Counted from the first letter of the stretch, positions 1 through 9,763 are shown. The stretch is 64,000 nt of DNA from Pseudomonas sivasensis (GCF_013778505.1 NZ_JAAOWU010000005.1:92824-156823); one strand, 5' to 3'. Translations and numbers: made by a program. The notes: generated by a model not told the origin, from the letters alone.

Positions 1-992
1 TCGAGGGCCTGGATGCGACGTTCAGCGGCCGGTTGCTGAACCTGGTCCGCGGGCTCTACGACGAGGTAACACAACGTCTGTCCAGGGAGGTCAGACCGAT
101 TGCACACACCAGCAACCAGCCGCCCAGGCCCGTGCCGGCTCAGGCCCCGGCGGCCACATCGGCAAAACGGGTAATCAAGACCCGGCGCAGGGGCACGCTG
201 ATCGGCGACGTGCAGCGGGTGCACAACGTTGAAGTGGTCGAAGTACGCAACGAGAACACCCGGCAAGTGGTCGAGAGCTATTCACAGCAGGGCGATGTAT
301 GGGTCGAGTATGTGGTGCAGACGCCGCCCCAGGCGCCCGTCCCACCGCGCAGCCTGAGCCAGGTCAAGGGTGAAGCCCGCAAGTTGCTGGCCATGCTGGA
401 TGATCATCTGCGCAGGGCCGAGCATTACAAAAAAAGCAGCAGGCACCCCCAGGAGGTCCAGGAGGTCCTGGATTACGAAGCGGCTCGCTATGACAAACTC
501 GCCACCGAGTTGGACCAGGCCATCGCCGCTCAGCCCGAGAGTGCCAGGACCACCGCTGACCAGGCACTGGCCAGCGACATGCGTAAGGCCGGTGAACGCT
601 TGAGTGCCTTGGGCCAGACATTGCGGCACCAACTGAGCCTGGAACTGCCGCCCACCCACGGCAATCTGGAATACCTGCTCAATCAGCGCCAGGTCAACGT
701 GGCCAAGTTGGGCGGGCGGACCCGATTGAAGGGGGAGCGCCAGGACTTCATCCAGGAGTACGCGATCAATGATCCCAAAGGCTACCCGGTGTGGTATGCG
801 CATTTTCACTACCCCACCGCAGACACCGCAGGGGCCGACTACACCGCCGCGCACGTGAAAACCCGCGAACAGCGCAAGCAAAGCTATTACTCGTTGCTCG
901 CCAAGGCGCAGGGCCCGCAGGCAGTGGTCGACGTACACCGAGGCTTGATTGGCAAGGCGCTGGCGCAGCGCTGGTTCTTATCGTTCCCGTAA
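1..992 (+). CDS. DUF6543 / dermonecrotic-toxin-like protein, C-terminal part
   Basis: The reading frame is open from base 3 with no stop upstream, so this is the 3' end of a larger gene cut by the window edge; about 329 residues are visible. The TTG at 33 is unlikely to be a real start. The tail matches the end of the next gene: a short beta-rich segment after a KTRRR stretch, a helical charged region, then the shared WYAHFHY block near bases 792-812 followed by YT-AH-K and QRK. The two genes are therefore paralogues in tandem, 114 bp apart. I place it in DUF6543 from memory of Pseudomonas families. No catalytic motif was recognised; function unknown, toxin-like by family name only. Confidence 0.75.
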   Translation, partial: EGLDATFSGRLLNLVRGLYDEVTQRLSREVRPIAHTSNQPPRPVPAQAPAATSAKRVIKTRRRGTLIGDVQRVHNVEVVEVRNENTRQVVESYSQQGDVWVEYVVQTPPQAPVPPRSLSQVKGEARKLLAMLDDHLRRAEHYKKSSRHPQEVQEVLDYEAARYDKLATELDQAIAAQPESARTTADQALASDMRKAGERLSALGQTLRHQLSLELPPTHGNLEYLLNQRQVNVAKLGGRTRLKGERQDFIQEYAINDPKGYPVWYAHFHYPTADTAGADYTAAHVKTREQRKQSYYSLLAKAQGPQAVVDVHRGLIGKALAQRWFLSFP

Positions 993-1106
993 TAAACCGG
1001 CCCGAGCCGTTCGCGCACGTGTGCACTATCGGGCTACCGCATCAGGCGTGGCGTTGGCGTTAGGTTAGGCGGGCATTCGCTTATCCAACGTAAAGGAATA
1101 CCTTTC

Positions 1107-4100
1107 ATGCCAATCGTCACGCCGATCCCGGCGGAAAACCTGCTGAAAACCGTGATAAAGGGGCAGTTTTCAACGCGCCCCGCCCTGCGGTCGGTAGTTG
1201 CAGAAATGCTGGCCCGCACCCTGAAAGAACACTACCCGCCCCTGTCCATCGCCCCTTCGGATCTGTACATGGCGCTCCCCCGTGAGGGGGGCGGCCGGGC
1301 ACTGCGGCCGCTGCTGGATGTGGCGCTGCAATTCCTTGCCAACGGCCATTTTCCCGACCTTTCATTGAGTTACGGGTTGGACGCCTACCTGAGCGACGCC
1401 ACCGGCAGCCGACTCACGTTTCAGGCCGATGGCGAGCGCAGCTACGACCTGAACGTCTTCGAAAACGCGATACGGGAACTGCCCTTGATCCTGTTTATCG
1501 GGGCCCAAGAGGCGCTGGCCGCGTATTGGGAACAGGACAGCGATACCGGCGTCAGTCGCTGGCAATGGTTGGCCGAAGTGCTGCGCGGCGCATTCAGGGC
1601 CAGCGCCGTCCGTCAATCGGGGGACGACACCCAGCAACTGCAGATACTGAGCACCCTGGCCGACTATCCCAGCCGAGAAACCAGGACCGAGCAGCCATGG
1701 CCTGCCAATGCGATCCACGCCTACACCCTGGAAACCCAGCTTGTACAAGGCAGCACATCACTGACGCAGCAGGCCAGCGATATTCTAGTGGTCAGCGGCA
1801 CGCGCGTGCTGCTGTGTGGTTTGTCCGGCCGGATCGATTCCTACGCCAGCCTGGATGCATTCGGCGAGGCATGGGGCAAACGCATGCAGGCAGAGAGGAT
1901 GGCCGACACCATCACTTGGCGCCTGTACGAGCCCGATGGCGATATTTTCGAAGTGCAGGCGGCGCTGGTATTGGATCGGCAACTGGAGAACCTGGCCAGT
2001 CTGCGCCTGCCTGCGGGCACCAGCGTCAAGGCGTTGGAACAGCAGTTTGCGGCAATCACCGACCTGGCGAGCCTGTTCACCGACTCCCCCGCCATCGCCA
2101 GCCATCCCGCGCCGGCGATCGAGGCGGCCCTGCCCGGCTGGCTGCAAAACGCCTCGGCGGCCGATCGTTTCGCGTTTTCTCAGTGCCTGCTCGAACAGGC
2201 CAGCCTTCGGCGTCTGAATCAAGGCAAACACTACCTCGATGATCTCGAGGATATTCGCAGCTATGCCGCCAGCCATCTGGATCACCAACTGTGCCTGGAC
2301 CGCAACGCCACCGAACACGGCGAACGCAGCTGCAAGGAACTTGCCCAGGGCGCCTACCGGGCCGGCGCACTGCAACTGACCTTCGAAGTGCCGGTGGGCA
2401 CCCTGCAAAGTGGCTACATCGACCGCGTGTCAATGAGCCTGGTCGACCTGGCGCTCAAGAACCTTTCAGGTAAACCTGCCGGCCGCATGACGGTGCGCCA
2501 TGCGGATGGCCAGCCGGTCGACAGCAGCCTGACCCCGGAGTACCTGCTCGCGCTGGTGCAGCGCATCGATGTCGGGCGCAACTACCCGGCTTACCTTCAC
2601 CAGTCACTGCTCGGCGAGGACGCCCAGGCGCAAGAGCGCAAGCGGCTGTTCCTTGTGCAGCGTCCCATCGACCTGAAAACCCAGGCCCTGGAATACAAGA
2701 TCAAAGGCCAGGCCGGGCTTACGTCGCGAGGGCTGCGCTATGTCGAAGCAGTGCTGGGCACCCACAGTACCGAGCGCTGGGCGGGCATGGATGAAGTGGT
2801 CATGCGTGTGCTCGCCTTTCAACGCAAGCCCGGCGCCAAGGCGGATGGGGTGCAGAATATGTTCATCATCGAGCCGCGCAACGGGCAGCCAGGCCCGCGC
2901 TTGTTGTATCGCCCGGCATATCGGGATTCGCTGTTGGAATTCACCGACCGCGCCAGTCTGCTGGCCGCCATCGCCGAACCCGGCGAGCTGCAGGACAGCG
3001 TCCTGGCCTGGATGGAAGACCCTGCCAGAGCGGTGTACAGCAACGGCGGGTTCCGGGAACCCCATTACGTGCGTGTCAGCGGCATAGGTTCCGAGTTCGA
3101 CCCCTTGCCGCCCATTCCACGCCCCGCGACGCTGGCCCCGCCGAGTGATGAAAGCAGCGATCAAATCCTCCAGGCGCTGGGCAACAACCAACTGATGGAC
3201 TACCTGTACGAGTGCGAAGCGCGGCAACTGCAGGAGCAAGCCGACCGTGATTCGACCTCCAACGCCGAAAGCCGCTGGGCGCTGATTCTCGAAGGCGTGC
3301 AACTGGGCTTCAACACCTTGCTGATGCTGGTGCGTGGGCCCTTGGCGGCGGTGGGCTGGTTCATGCAGTTGGCCCTGAGCCTCAAGCAGGACGTACCAGC
3401 CCTGGAAAGCAAAGACCCGATTGCCCGTGAACTGGCGTGGGTCGACCTGCTGCTCAACACCAGCATGGTTCTGATTCACCTGGGGATACGCGACCACGTA
3501 GCACAGCCTCCTGCGCAAGCGGAGGTCCCACGGTTGCCATTGCAACACCCGCAGGGCCAGGCCATCTCAACCCCGGCCGTGGTGCGACGGGGCATCGTCG
3601 GCTTGCCTGCCGAACCGCCCGGCGGCGGCCGCACCCTGTTGGATATCGACCGCTCCCTGGCCAGCGACAGTGCCTCGGCGCGTTTGTTAAGGAAACTGCT
3701 GGAGGTCAATGTGCCCTGGCCTGAACACGCCCCGGACCCCGTCGCGCTCGGCCCTTATCGCGGGTTGTTCAAGATCGGCCAGCGCTGGCACGCCACGGTG
3801 GGCGGCCTGCTGTTTCGCGTCAACATTACCCCGGACGTGGACGACATATTCATCATTGACCCGAACAAACCCGACCACCCCGGCATCAAGCTGCGCACCG
3901 ATGGCAAGGGCCACTGGACCCTAGACCGCGGGCTCAAGCTGGCGGGCGGTGGGCCCAAGCGCCTGGCAACGCTGCGCGAGGAGAATCGTCGCCAGGCGGT
4001 GCAATTGAAGGACCGCATGGACACGCTCAATGCGCAGATTTCCCCGGACATGGCCGAGTTCAGAGATTGGTTGACCCGCCTTAACAATAACCGCGACGCC

Positions 4101-5999
4101 CTGAACAAACATGCGATTACCTTAAAGAAGCTGTGGAACCTGCTGCAAAACGCCCTCGATGTGCTGAAACCCGCGATCGAAGCAAAGCATCAGGAGGCGA
4201 TGGCCAACTATTCGAAGGCGCGCACCGACTATGAGGTGGTCCTGGATAAACTCGAGCAGAGTTACGCCAAGGTACTGCCAAAGCGCATCGAGCTGTACAA
4301 GGTAGGTCAGGACCTGCAGAAATACGCGGGTGCCGGCCCCCATGTGCAGGACCAGGCCATCACGCTCAAAACGCTTTGGGACGAGCAAATGCGCACGCAT
4401 TTCCACCTGCAGAAATGGGCCGACACCTTTATGTTCACTGAGCGTGGCGAGCCCATGAGCCACCTGGCCAGCCGGATGCGCGAGGAACTGCGCGAAGGTC
4501 GTCCCTGGGCGTATAACGAACATGTGACCCGCTCGATTGAACTGGCGGACGTCGTTCAACGCATGGCGGCCCGCTCGCGCGAGATGGAAACCACCCTTGA
4601 GTTGCTGGAACAGGACTCCGTGGCCGGACGTGTGTTGCGCACGCAAGCGTTGTCCAAAATTACGACGTTCCAGCACTTTTTTGCGCAGAACCTGGAGATG
4701 CATGCGCTGATCCCGCTCTCGTGGGTGGTCGTGAAATTGTCGGCGCTGGAGGCGTCGCCGCTGGAGGCGCTGTACATCGACCATCTAAACAATTCGAGCC
4801 TGGGCCAGGCCTTGCTGTCACATACCGAAGTGCGCAGCAGCAGCGGTTATCCGCTGGATGAGCAACGATTGCTGTACGGCACAATCCTGGACAAGTACCG
4901 CAGCTACGAGCAGGCCATCGAGGCGCTCACGTTCATCAATCCGCAACGCTTACACCCCGTGGCCGAACGCCTGCTGGCCGGGCTGAGTCGGGCGCGGACG
5001 CTGGCTGAAAACGAGCTGGAAAGTGTGGTGCGCAGCCAGGAAGCACTGGAGGTCGAAGCATCCGCCGCCACGTTGCTCAGGCCGAAAGAGCCGGCCAAAC
5101 GTATCTTCAAAACCCGTACGCGCACGTACTGGATCGGCGAGCTGAAACCTGTCGATGGTCTACACCCTCGCGAACGACTCACCATTACCAATAGCCTGAC
5201 CGGTGAACCCCTGACCACCTTCGACGCGGATGATGCCGGCAGTTGGGTGGAAACGCCCCAGCAACCCATGGCCGCCCCCGAACCGGCGGCGCCGGCCTCT
5301 ACCCTGGCAATGCTCAAAGACCAGGGCGAGAAAGTGCTGCGGCAACGCCCCGAGATCGAACGTCTGATCAGTGCCCAACAGAAGAAGCTGGAGTCCGCCC
5401 TCACCCGGCAAGACGTCAACCCGGCCGACTGGGATGAGTTGCTCACCGGACAGGCCGATAGACTCAACGCACTTGCGGATGAAATCGCACGGGATCACAG
5501 CGACCAGCCCAGGGCGCAGGACGCCATCGATCGCTACCGCGCCAACGCCAGGGACATGCAGCGCATGGCCACACGACTGTGCAGCGACGCCTACAAACGC
5601 CAGTGGCCAACCCTGGAAAGCCTCGATTACCTCTGGCGGCACAAGGAGATCGATATCAACCTGACCAGCCTGGCAGACCCGCAGCGGCCAACCCTCAGTG
5701 GGGATTTCTTCACCGAATACGCGGTGTACGACAAAGCGCAAAAGCCGCCCAGTGTGCTGTGGTATGCCCACTTTCACTACGCCACCGCCGACGCACCGCC
5801 TGAGCGCTACACGCGAGCCCACTTGAAACTGGCAAGCCAGCGCAAATACACGCAAAAGGATTTGCTCAAGGAACATGTCCAGTCGAAATTGCGCACTGAG
5901 CAGGCGGCTGGGGCCGACCCGGTGGAAAGAATCCTGTACGTATTGATCGCGCCGCCCCAGGACCAGCTCTTCCTGGCTATCGCGCCAACCATCAATTGA
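1107..5999 (+). CDS. Large DUF6543 / dermonecrotic-toxin-like protein (1630 aa)
   Basis: The start ATG follows AAAGGA at a good distance. The N-terminal third looks globular. Residues about 730-795 hold hydrophobic stretches that could enter a membrane (LLMLVRGPLAAVGWF and a second one). Residues about 960-1200 are rich in charged heptad-like helices, probably coiled coil. The last 280 residues share the KTRTR segment, helical region and WYAHFHY block with the truncated upstream gene. There is no signal peptide and no secretion marker domain such as PAAR, VgrG or RHS. Family members in Pseudomonas are usually described as dermonecrotic-toxin-domain or virulence-associated proteins, but I see no proven catalytic residues. 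A strong hairpin follows directly. Confidence 0.8.
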   Translation: MPIVTPIPAENLLKTVIKGQFSTRPALRSVVAEMLARTLKEHYPPLSIAPSDLYMALPREGGGRALRPLLDVALQFLANGHFPDLSLSYGLDAYLSDATGSRLTFQADGERSYDLNVFENAIRELPLILFIGAQEALAAYWEQDSDTGVSRWQWLAEVLRGAFRASAVRQSGDDTQQLQILSTLADYPSRETRTEQPWPANAIHAYTLETQLVQGSTSLTQQASDILVVSGTRVLLCGLSGRIDSYASLDAFGEAWGKRMQAERMADTITWRLYEPDGDIFEVQAALVLDRQLENLASLRLPAGTSVKALEQQFAAITDLASLFTDSPAIASHPAPAIEAALPGWLQNASAADRFAFSQCLLEQASLRRLNQGKHYLDDLEDIRSYAASHLDHQLCLDRNATEHGERSCKELAQGAYRAGALQLTFEVPVGTLQSGYIDRVSMSLVDLALKNLSGKPAGRMTVRHADGQPVDSSLTPEYLLALVQRIDVGRNYPAYLHQSLLGEDAQAQERKRLFLVQRPIDLKTQALEYKIKGQAGLTSRGLRYVEAVLGTHSTERWAGMDEVVMRVLAFQRKPGAKADGVQNMFIIEPRNGQPGPRLLYRPAYRDSLLEFTDRASLLAAIAEPGELQDSVLAWMEDPARAVYSNGGFREPHYVRVSGIGSEFDPLPPIPRPATLAPPSDESSDQILQALGNNQLMDYLYECEARQLQEQADRDSTSNAESRWALILEGVQLGFNTLLMLVRGPLAAVGWFMQLALSLKQDVPALESKDPIARELAWVDLLLNTSMVLIHLGIRDHVAQPPAQAEVPRLPLQHPQGQAISTPAVVRRGIVGLPAEPPGGGRTLLDIDRSLASDSASARLLRKLLEVNVPWPEHAPDPVALGPYRGLFKIGQRWHATVGGLLFRVNITPDVDDIFIIDPNKPDHPGIKLRTDGKGHWTLDRGLKLAGGGPKRLATLREENRRQAVQLKDRMDTLNAQISPDMAEFRDWLTRLNNNRDALNKHAITLKKLWNLLQNALDVLKPAIEAKHQEAMANYSKARTDYEVVLDKLEQSYAKVLPKRIELYKVGQDLQKYAGAGPHVQDQAITLKTLWDEQMRTHFHLQKWADTFMFTERGEPMSHLASRMREELREGRPWAYNEHVTRSIELADVVQRMAARSREMETTLELLEQDSVAGRVLRTQALSKITTFQHFFAQNLEMHALIPLSWVVVKLSALEASPLEALYIDHLNNSSLGQALLSHTEVRSSSGYPLDEQRLLYGTILDKYRSYEQAIEALTFINPQRLHPVAERLLAGLSRARTLAENELESVVRSQEALEVEASAATLLRPKEPAKRIFKTRTRTYWIGELKPVDGLHPRERLTITNSLTGEPLTTFDADDAGSWVETPQQPMAAPEPAAPASTLAMLKDQGEKVLRQRPEIERLISAQQKKLESALTRQDVNPADWDELLTGQADRLNALADEIARDHSDQPRAQDAIDRYRANARDMQRMATRLCSDAYKRQWPTLESLDYLWRHKEIDINLTSLADPQRPTLSGDFFTEYAVYDKAQKPPSVLWYAHFHYATADAPPERYTRAHLKLASQRKYTQKDLLKEHVQSKLRTEQAAGADPVERILYVLIAPPQDQLFLAIAPTIN

Positions 6000-6003
6000 C
6001 CCT

Positions 6004-6034
6004 CAACGTCCGGCGTCGCTGACGCCGGACGTTG
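6004..6034. terminator. 14-bp perfect hairpin between convergent genes
   Basis: CAACGTCCGGCGTC, a GCT loop, then the exact reverse complement, 4 bp after the stop of the large DUF6543 gene and 16 bp before the stop of the convergent exporter gene. There is no long T tract on either side, so intrinsic termination is inferred from stem strength and position only. It could serve both strands. Confidence 0.6.
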
Positions 6035-6049
6035 TGTACCGCCTTGGGC

Positions 6050-8425
6050 TCAGTGGGCAAACAGCGAATTGCCCTTCTGACCCGCCAGCTTCTCGGGTTT
6101 GATCAGGAAGCGCGCCAGTGCCGGCAGCAGCCACAGTGCACCGAACATGTTCCACAGCAGCATGAAGGTGAGCATCAGGCCCATGTCGGCCTGGAACTTG
6201 ATGGCCGAGAAGATCCAGGTGCACACGCCGATGGCCAGGCACAGGCCGGTAAACAGCACGGCTTTACCGGTGGATTTGAGCGTCTGGTAATAGGCTTCCT
6301 GCAACGGCAACCCGGCACGCAGGAAACTTTCCAGGCGGCTGTAGATGTAGATGCCGTAGTCCACGCCAATCCCCACGCCCAACGCCACCACCGGCAAGGT
6401 CGCGACCTTGACGCCGATGCCCATGAACGCCATCAGCGCATTGCCCAGTACCGAGGTGAGCACCAGTGGCAGCACGATGCACAGGGTCGCGGCCCACGAG
6501 CGGAAGGTGATCATGCACATGGTCGCCACGCACAGGTACACCAGGATCAGGATGGTCAGTTCCGACTCCTTGATGACCTCGTTGGTGGCAGCTTCGATCC
6601 CGGCGTTACCGGCGGCGAGGATGAACTCCAGGCCGTCCTTGTTGTTTTCCTTGGCGAAGTCCTGCACCGCATGCACGGCGCGGTCGAGGGTTTCGGCCTT
6701 GTGGTCGTTGAGGAACACCAGCACCGGCGCCAGTGAGCAGTTGTTGTTGTACAGGCCGTCGGCGCGGGCAATGGAGTTGTTCAGCACGTCCGGGTTACGC
6801 GACAGGGTTTCCCATTTCAGGTTGCCCTCGTTCATGCCTTTAATCATCTGCTTGGACACGGTCACCAGCGAGATCGCCGACTGCACGCCCTCGGTGTTCT
6901 GCATCTTCCACATCAACTGATCGATGGGCGCCATGGCTTCATACCGCGAGCAGCCTTCGGCCTTGGTCTTGACCATTACCACCAGCACGTCGGAGCTGGT
7001 GGAGTAATTGCTGATGATGAAGTTGTTGTCTTTGTTGTAGCGCGAGTCCGGGCGCAGCTCCGGTGCACCTTGGTCCAAGTCGCCGATCTTGAGGTTCTGG
7101 CTGTACCAGAGGCCGCCGCCAAAGGCGACCAGGGCTAGCAAGACCGACACTGGCGCGACTTTGGCGCTGGCGAATTTGGACAGCAGGCGCCAGAACGGAT
7201 GCTCGCGGTTTGCGTCTTTCTTGCTCTTGGCGATGGCGCGCTTGCTGATGCCGACATAGGAAATCGCCACCGGCAGCAGGATCAAGTTGGTGAACACGAT
7301 CACCGCCACGCCGATGGACGCGCCGATGGCCAACTCACGAATCACGCCGATGTCGATGATCAACAGCGTAATGAACCCGACCGCATCCGCCAGGATCGCG
7401 ATCATCCCCGGCAGGAACAGTTGACGAAAGGTCCGCCGTGCAGCCGTCAACGCGTTGTCGGCCTCGCTGGATTGCAGGGCGATACCGTTGATCTTCTGCA
7501 CGCCATGGGAAATACCGATGGCGAAAATCAGGAACGGCACCAGCATCGAATACGGGTCCAGCCCGAAGCCGAAGAAGTGCATCAACCCCAGTTGCCAGAC
7601 CACCGCAACCAAGGTGGTGCTCAACACCGCGATGGTGCTGCGCAGGCAGTTGGTGAACCACAGCAGCAGAATCAGGGTGATGACGAATGCGATGCCGAAG
7701 AACAGCACCACCATTACCAGGCCGTCGATCAGGTCGCCGACCTTCTTGGCAAAGCCCACGATGTGGATCTTGACGTTGGGGTTCTGGGCTTCGAACTTGT
7801 CGCGGATCTTGTCTTCGAGTTCATGGGAGAACTTGCGATAGTCCAGGGCCAGCAACTTGCCCTGATCCTGCGGGTCCGGATAGGACTCCAGCAGCGGGAT
7901 ATCCACGATGCTCGACTTGAAATCGTTGGCGACCAAGCGCCCGACCTGGCCGGACTTGAGTACGTTATTGCGCAGTTGATCGAGGCTTTGCGCCGAGCCG
8001 TTGTAGCTTTGGGGGATCACCTCACCGCCGGCGAACCCCTCTTCGGTCACTTCGGTCCAGCGCACGCTAGGACTCCACAGCGACTTGAGGCCCGAGCGGT
8101 CGACGCCGGAGATGTAGAACACCTCGTCGTTGATCTGCCTCAGGGTCTCCATGTACTCCTTCGTGAAGATGTCACCGTCCTTGGCCTCCACCGAGATGCG
8201 CACGGTGTTGCCCAGGTTGGCCAAGTCGTTGCGGTGTTCCATCATCTTTTCGATGAAGGGGTGCTTGAGGGGGATCATCTTTTCAAAGCTGGTGGACGGG
8301 CGAATCAGCGTCGCCTGCCAGAACAGGAACACGCTCACCAGCAGGCAGATGACGATCACTGCCGGGCGATTGTTGAAAATCAGGCGCTCAAGAAAGGTCG
8401 CTTTATCGTTGTGATGACTGCTCAT
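6050..8425 (-). CDS. MMPL/RND superfamily exporter (791 aa)
   Basis: A membrane protein with the MMPL/HpnN-like plan: one N-terminal membrane helix (residues about 23-42), a large periplasmic domain, five to six helices (about 230-400), a second periplasmic domain, and a final bundle of helices (about 630-780). It should move hydrophobic or lipid-like molecules using the proton gradient. The start ATG is 15 bp after the stop of the YCF48-like gene, so the two are one operon. In other Pseudomonas this pair usually sits beside DUF1302 and DUF1329 genes (from memory); neither is in this window. Substrate unknown; the hydrocarbon genes nearby suggest an apolar compound, which is inference. Confidence 0.85.
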   Translation of the reverse strand: MSSHHNDKATFLERLIFNNRPAVIVICLLVSVFLFWQATLIRPSTSFEKMIPLKHPFIEKMMEHRNDLANLGNTVRISVEAKDGDIFTKEYMETLRQINDEVFYISGVDRSGLKSLWSPSVRWTEVTEEGFAGGEVIPQSYNGSAQSLDQLRNNVLKSGQVGRLVANDFKSSIVDIPLLESYPDPQDQGKLLALDYRKFSHELEDKIRDKFEAQNPNVKIHIVGFAKKVGDLIDGLVMVVLFFGIAFVITLILLLWFTNCLRSTIAVLSTTLVAVVWQLGLMHFFGFGLDPYSMLVPFLIFAIGISHGVQKINGIALQSSEADNALTAARRTFRQLFLPGMIAILADAVGFITLLIIDIGVIRELAIGASIGVAVIVFTNLILLPVAISYVGISKRAIAKSKKDANREHPFWRLLSKFASAKVAPVSVLLALVAFGGGLWYSQNLKIGDLDQGAPELRPDSRYNKDNNFIISNYSTSSDVLVVMVKTKAEGCSRYEAMAPIDQLMWKMQNTEGVQSAISLVTVSKQMIKGMNEGNLKWETLSRNPDVLNNSIARADGLYNNNCSLAPVLVFLNDHKAETLDRAVHAVQDFAKENNKDGLEFILAAGNAGIEAATNEVIKESELTILILVYLCVATMCMITFRSWAATLCIVLPLVLTSVLGNALMAFMGIGVKVATLPVVALGVGIGVDYGIYIYSRLESFLRAGLPLQEAYYQTLKSTGKAVLFTGLCLAIGVCTWIFSAIKFQADMGLMLTFMLLWNMFGALWLLPALARFLIKPEKLAGQKGNSLFAH

Positions 8426-8440
8426 TCTGTCCCCGCCTTC

Positions 8441-9496
8441 TTATTGTTTTACGAGCTCAGCGCCAGTCGGCGTCGATACGCGAACGCCACCCTGCCCGGC
8501 CAGAATCAAGTTGCCATTGCCCGCCGCCGTCACCGACGACAGTGAAATACGGTCAGAGCGGTTGAACACGCTGAAGGTCTGACCATCGTCGTGGCTGACC
8601 ACCACGCTGCCACCGTTGCCGACCACCACGATTGCGCCGTCATCCAGCAAGGTCGCGCCCGACAAACCAAACTCCAAGGCGCCACGGGTGGCGTTCAACT
8701 CAACCTGCTCCCAGGTGCTGCCGAAATCGGTGGAACGGTACAGATTGCCGCGCAGGCCGAAGGCCAGCAGGGTTTGCGGTTGCGCGGTGCTGATTACACC
8801 GAACAGCGAACCTTCATAAGGGCCTTCGAGTTTTTCCCAGGTCTGCCCGTCGTCACTGGAGCGGAACATGCTGCCCTGCTCGCCGACAATAAACAGGCCG
8901 GCATCCTTGATCTGGGCGATGGCGTTGAGGTGGAACTGGTCTTCGTTGTCGAGGCGGTCACTGACGTCGTTCCAGCTCTTGCCGCCATCGGTGGTTTCGA
9001 TCAATGCACCGTAAGCGCCGACGGCCAGGCCGTGATTGGCGTCTTTGAACCACACATCGAGCAGCGGCGCTTCGCGCTTGAGGTCCTGGTATTGCTGGGC
9101 CCAGGTGGCGCCGCCGTCGGTGCTGGCGAGAATTTGCGCATCGTGGCCTACCGCCCAGCCATGTTTGTCGTCGACGAAAAACACTGCCGTGAGCAATTGG
9201 CGGGTGGGGACTTTGGCTTGGGTCCAGGTAGAGCCCTGGTCATCGGAATAGAGGATATGCCCGCGATCACCGACGGCTACCAGGCGCTTGCCGGCATGCA
9301 CCACGTCGATCATCAGGCCTTTGGCGGCCTTGGGGGACTCAATCGCAAACGCTGGCGTTGCGGGGGTATCGCTGGCTGCCAGCACCGGTGTCGTCAACGC
9401 AGCACCGGCCAGCAACGAGAGCGCTGTGGCCAGCAACGCAACCCTGCGTGCGGCGCGTGGGCGGCAAACAACCCAACCCATGACAGGCTCACTCAT
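8441..9496 (-). CDS. YCF48-like beta-propeller periplasmic protein
   Basis: After a basic N-terminus and a hydrophobic segment ending in an AxA-like site (LLAGAALTTPVLAA), the protein is built from repeats carrying the BNR/YCF48 signature: S-DG-G-TW or S-DDG-TW occurs at least five times, including STDGGATW and TTDGGKSW. This predicts an exported beta-propeller. I chose the ATG at 9496 because AAAGG lies 5 bp upstream; an ATG at 9511 lacks a ribosome site. First gene of the operon with the MMPL exporter, so it is probably a periplasmic partner of that pump. The leader carries an AACAATAATAA motif just before the ribosome site. Confidence 0.85.
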   Translation of the reverse strand: MSEPVMGWVVCRPRAARRVALLATALSLLAGAALTTPVLAASDTPATPAFAIESPKAAKGLMIDVVHAGKRLVAVGDRGHILYSDDQGSTWTQAKVPTRQLLTAVFFVDDKHGWAVGHDAQILASTDGGATWAQQYQDLKREAPLLDVWFKDANHGLAVGAYGALIETTDGGKSWNDVSDRLDNEDQFHLNAIAQIKDAGLFIVGEQGSMFRSSDDGQTWEKLEGPYEGSLFGVISTAQPQTLLAFGLRGNLYRSTDFGSTWEQVELNATRGALEFGLSGATLLDDGAIVVVGNGGSVVVSHDDGQTFSVFNRSDRISLSSVTAAGNGNLILAGQGGVRVSTPTGAELVKQ

Positions 9497-9510
9497 AGAC
9501 CTTTCTCCCA

Positions 9511-9522
9511 TTTATTATTGTT
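9511..9522 (-). promoter_or_regulatory. CA motif (Crc/Hfq-type) before the YCF48-like gene
   Basis: On the minus strand the leader reads AACAATAATAAA about 15 nt before the start codon. It fits the AANAANAA pattern bound by Hfq with Crc in Pseudomonas catabolite repression. Binding is inferred. Confidence 0.4.
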
Positions 9523-9703
9523 AGGTCTTGCCTTCCCGGGCTCTGAAACCTGCAATCTAGAGCGCCTGAAGGAAGCAGGGGCCATCCTATCGGGCTTTGG
9601 AATCGTCTGACAATCGGCGCTACGTTATCTTTTGTTAACTGGCGGCTTTTGGCCACTTGGTGAATATAGCTGCATTCGCCAAGGTGATTACCGAGGCGTT
9701 AAT

Positions 9704-9747
9704 GAATTTTTATTCCATCTATTGAAATATGGGAATTTTTATTCCAT
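9704..9747. promoter_or_regulatory. Tandem operator, GGAA-N6-TTCC type
   Basis: The 15-mer GAATTTTTATTCCAT occurs twice, at 9704-9718 and 9733-9747, with starts 29 bp apart. The second copy is part of the palindrome GGAATTTTTATTCC, that is GGAA-N6-TTCC; the first reads TGAA-N6-TTCC. It lies 42-85 bp before the oxidoreductase start, in the expected promoter zone. GGAA-N6-TTCC is the motif described for the RpiR-family inositol regulator IolR of Sinorhizobium meliloti. No regulator gene is adjacent. Confidence 0.5.
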
Positions 9748-9763
9748 TAATGCACATCCTGAA

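Noticed and set aside
7199..8545. A 448-codon plus-strand frame opposite the MMPL exporter
   Set aside because: It is the antisense of a clear membrane protein; its composition is a typical antisense shadow and it has no ribosome site.
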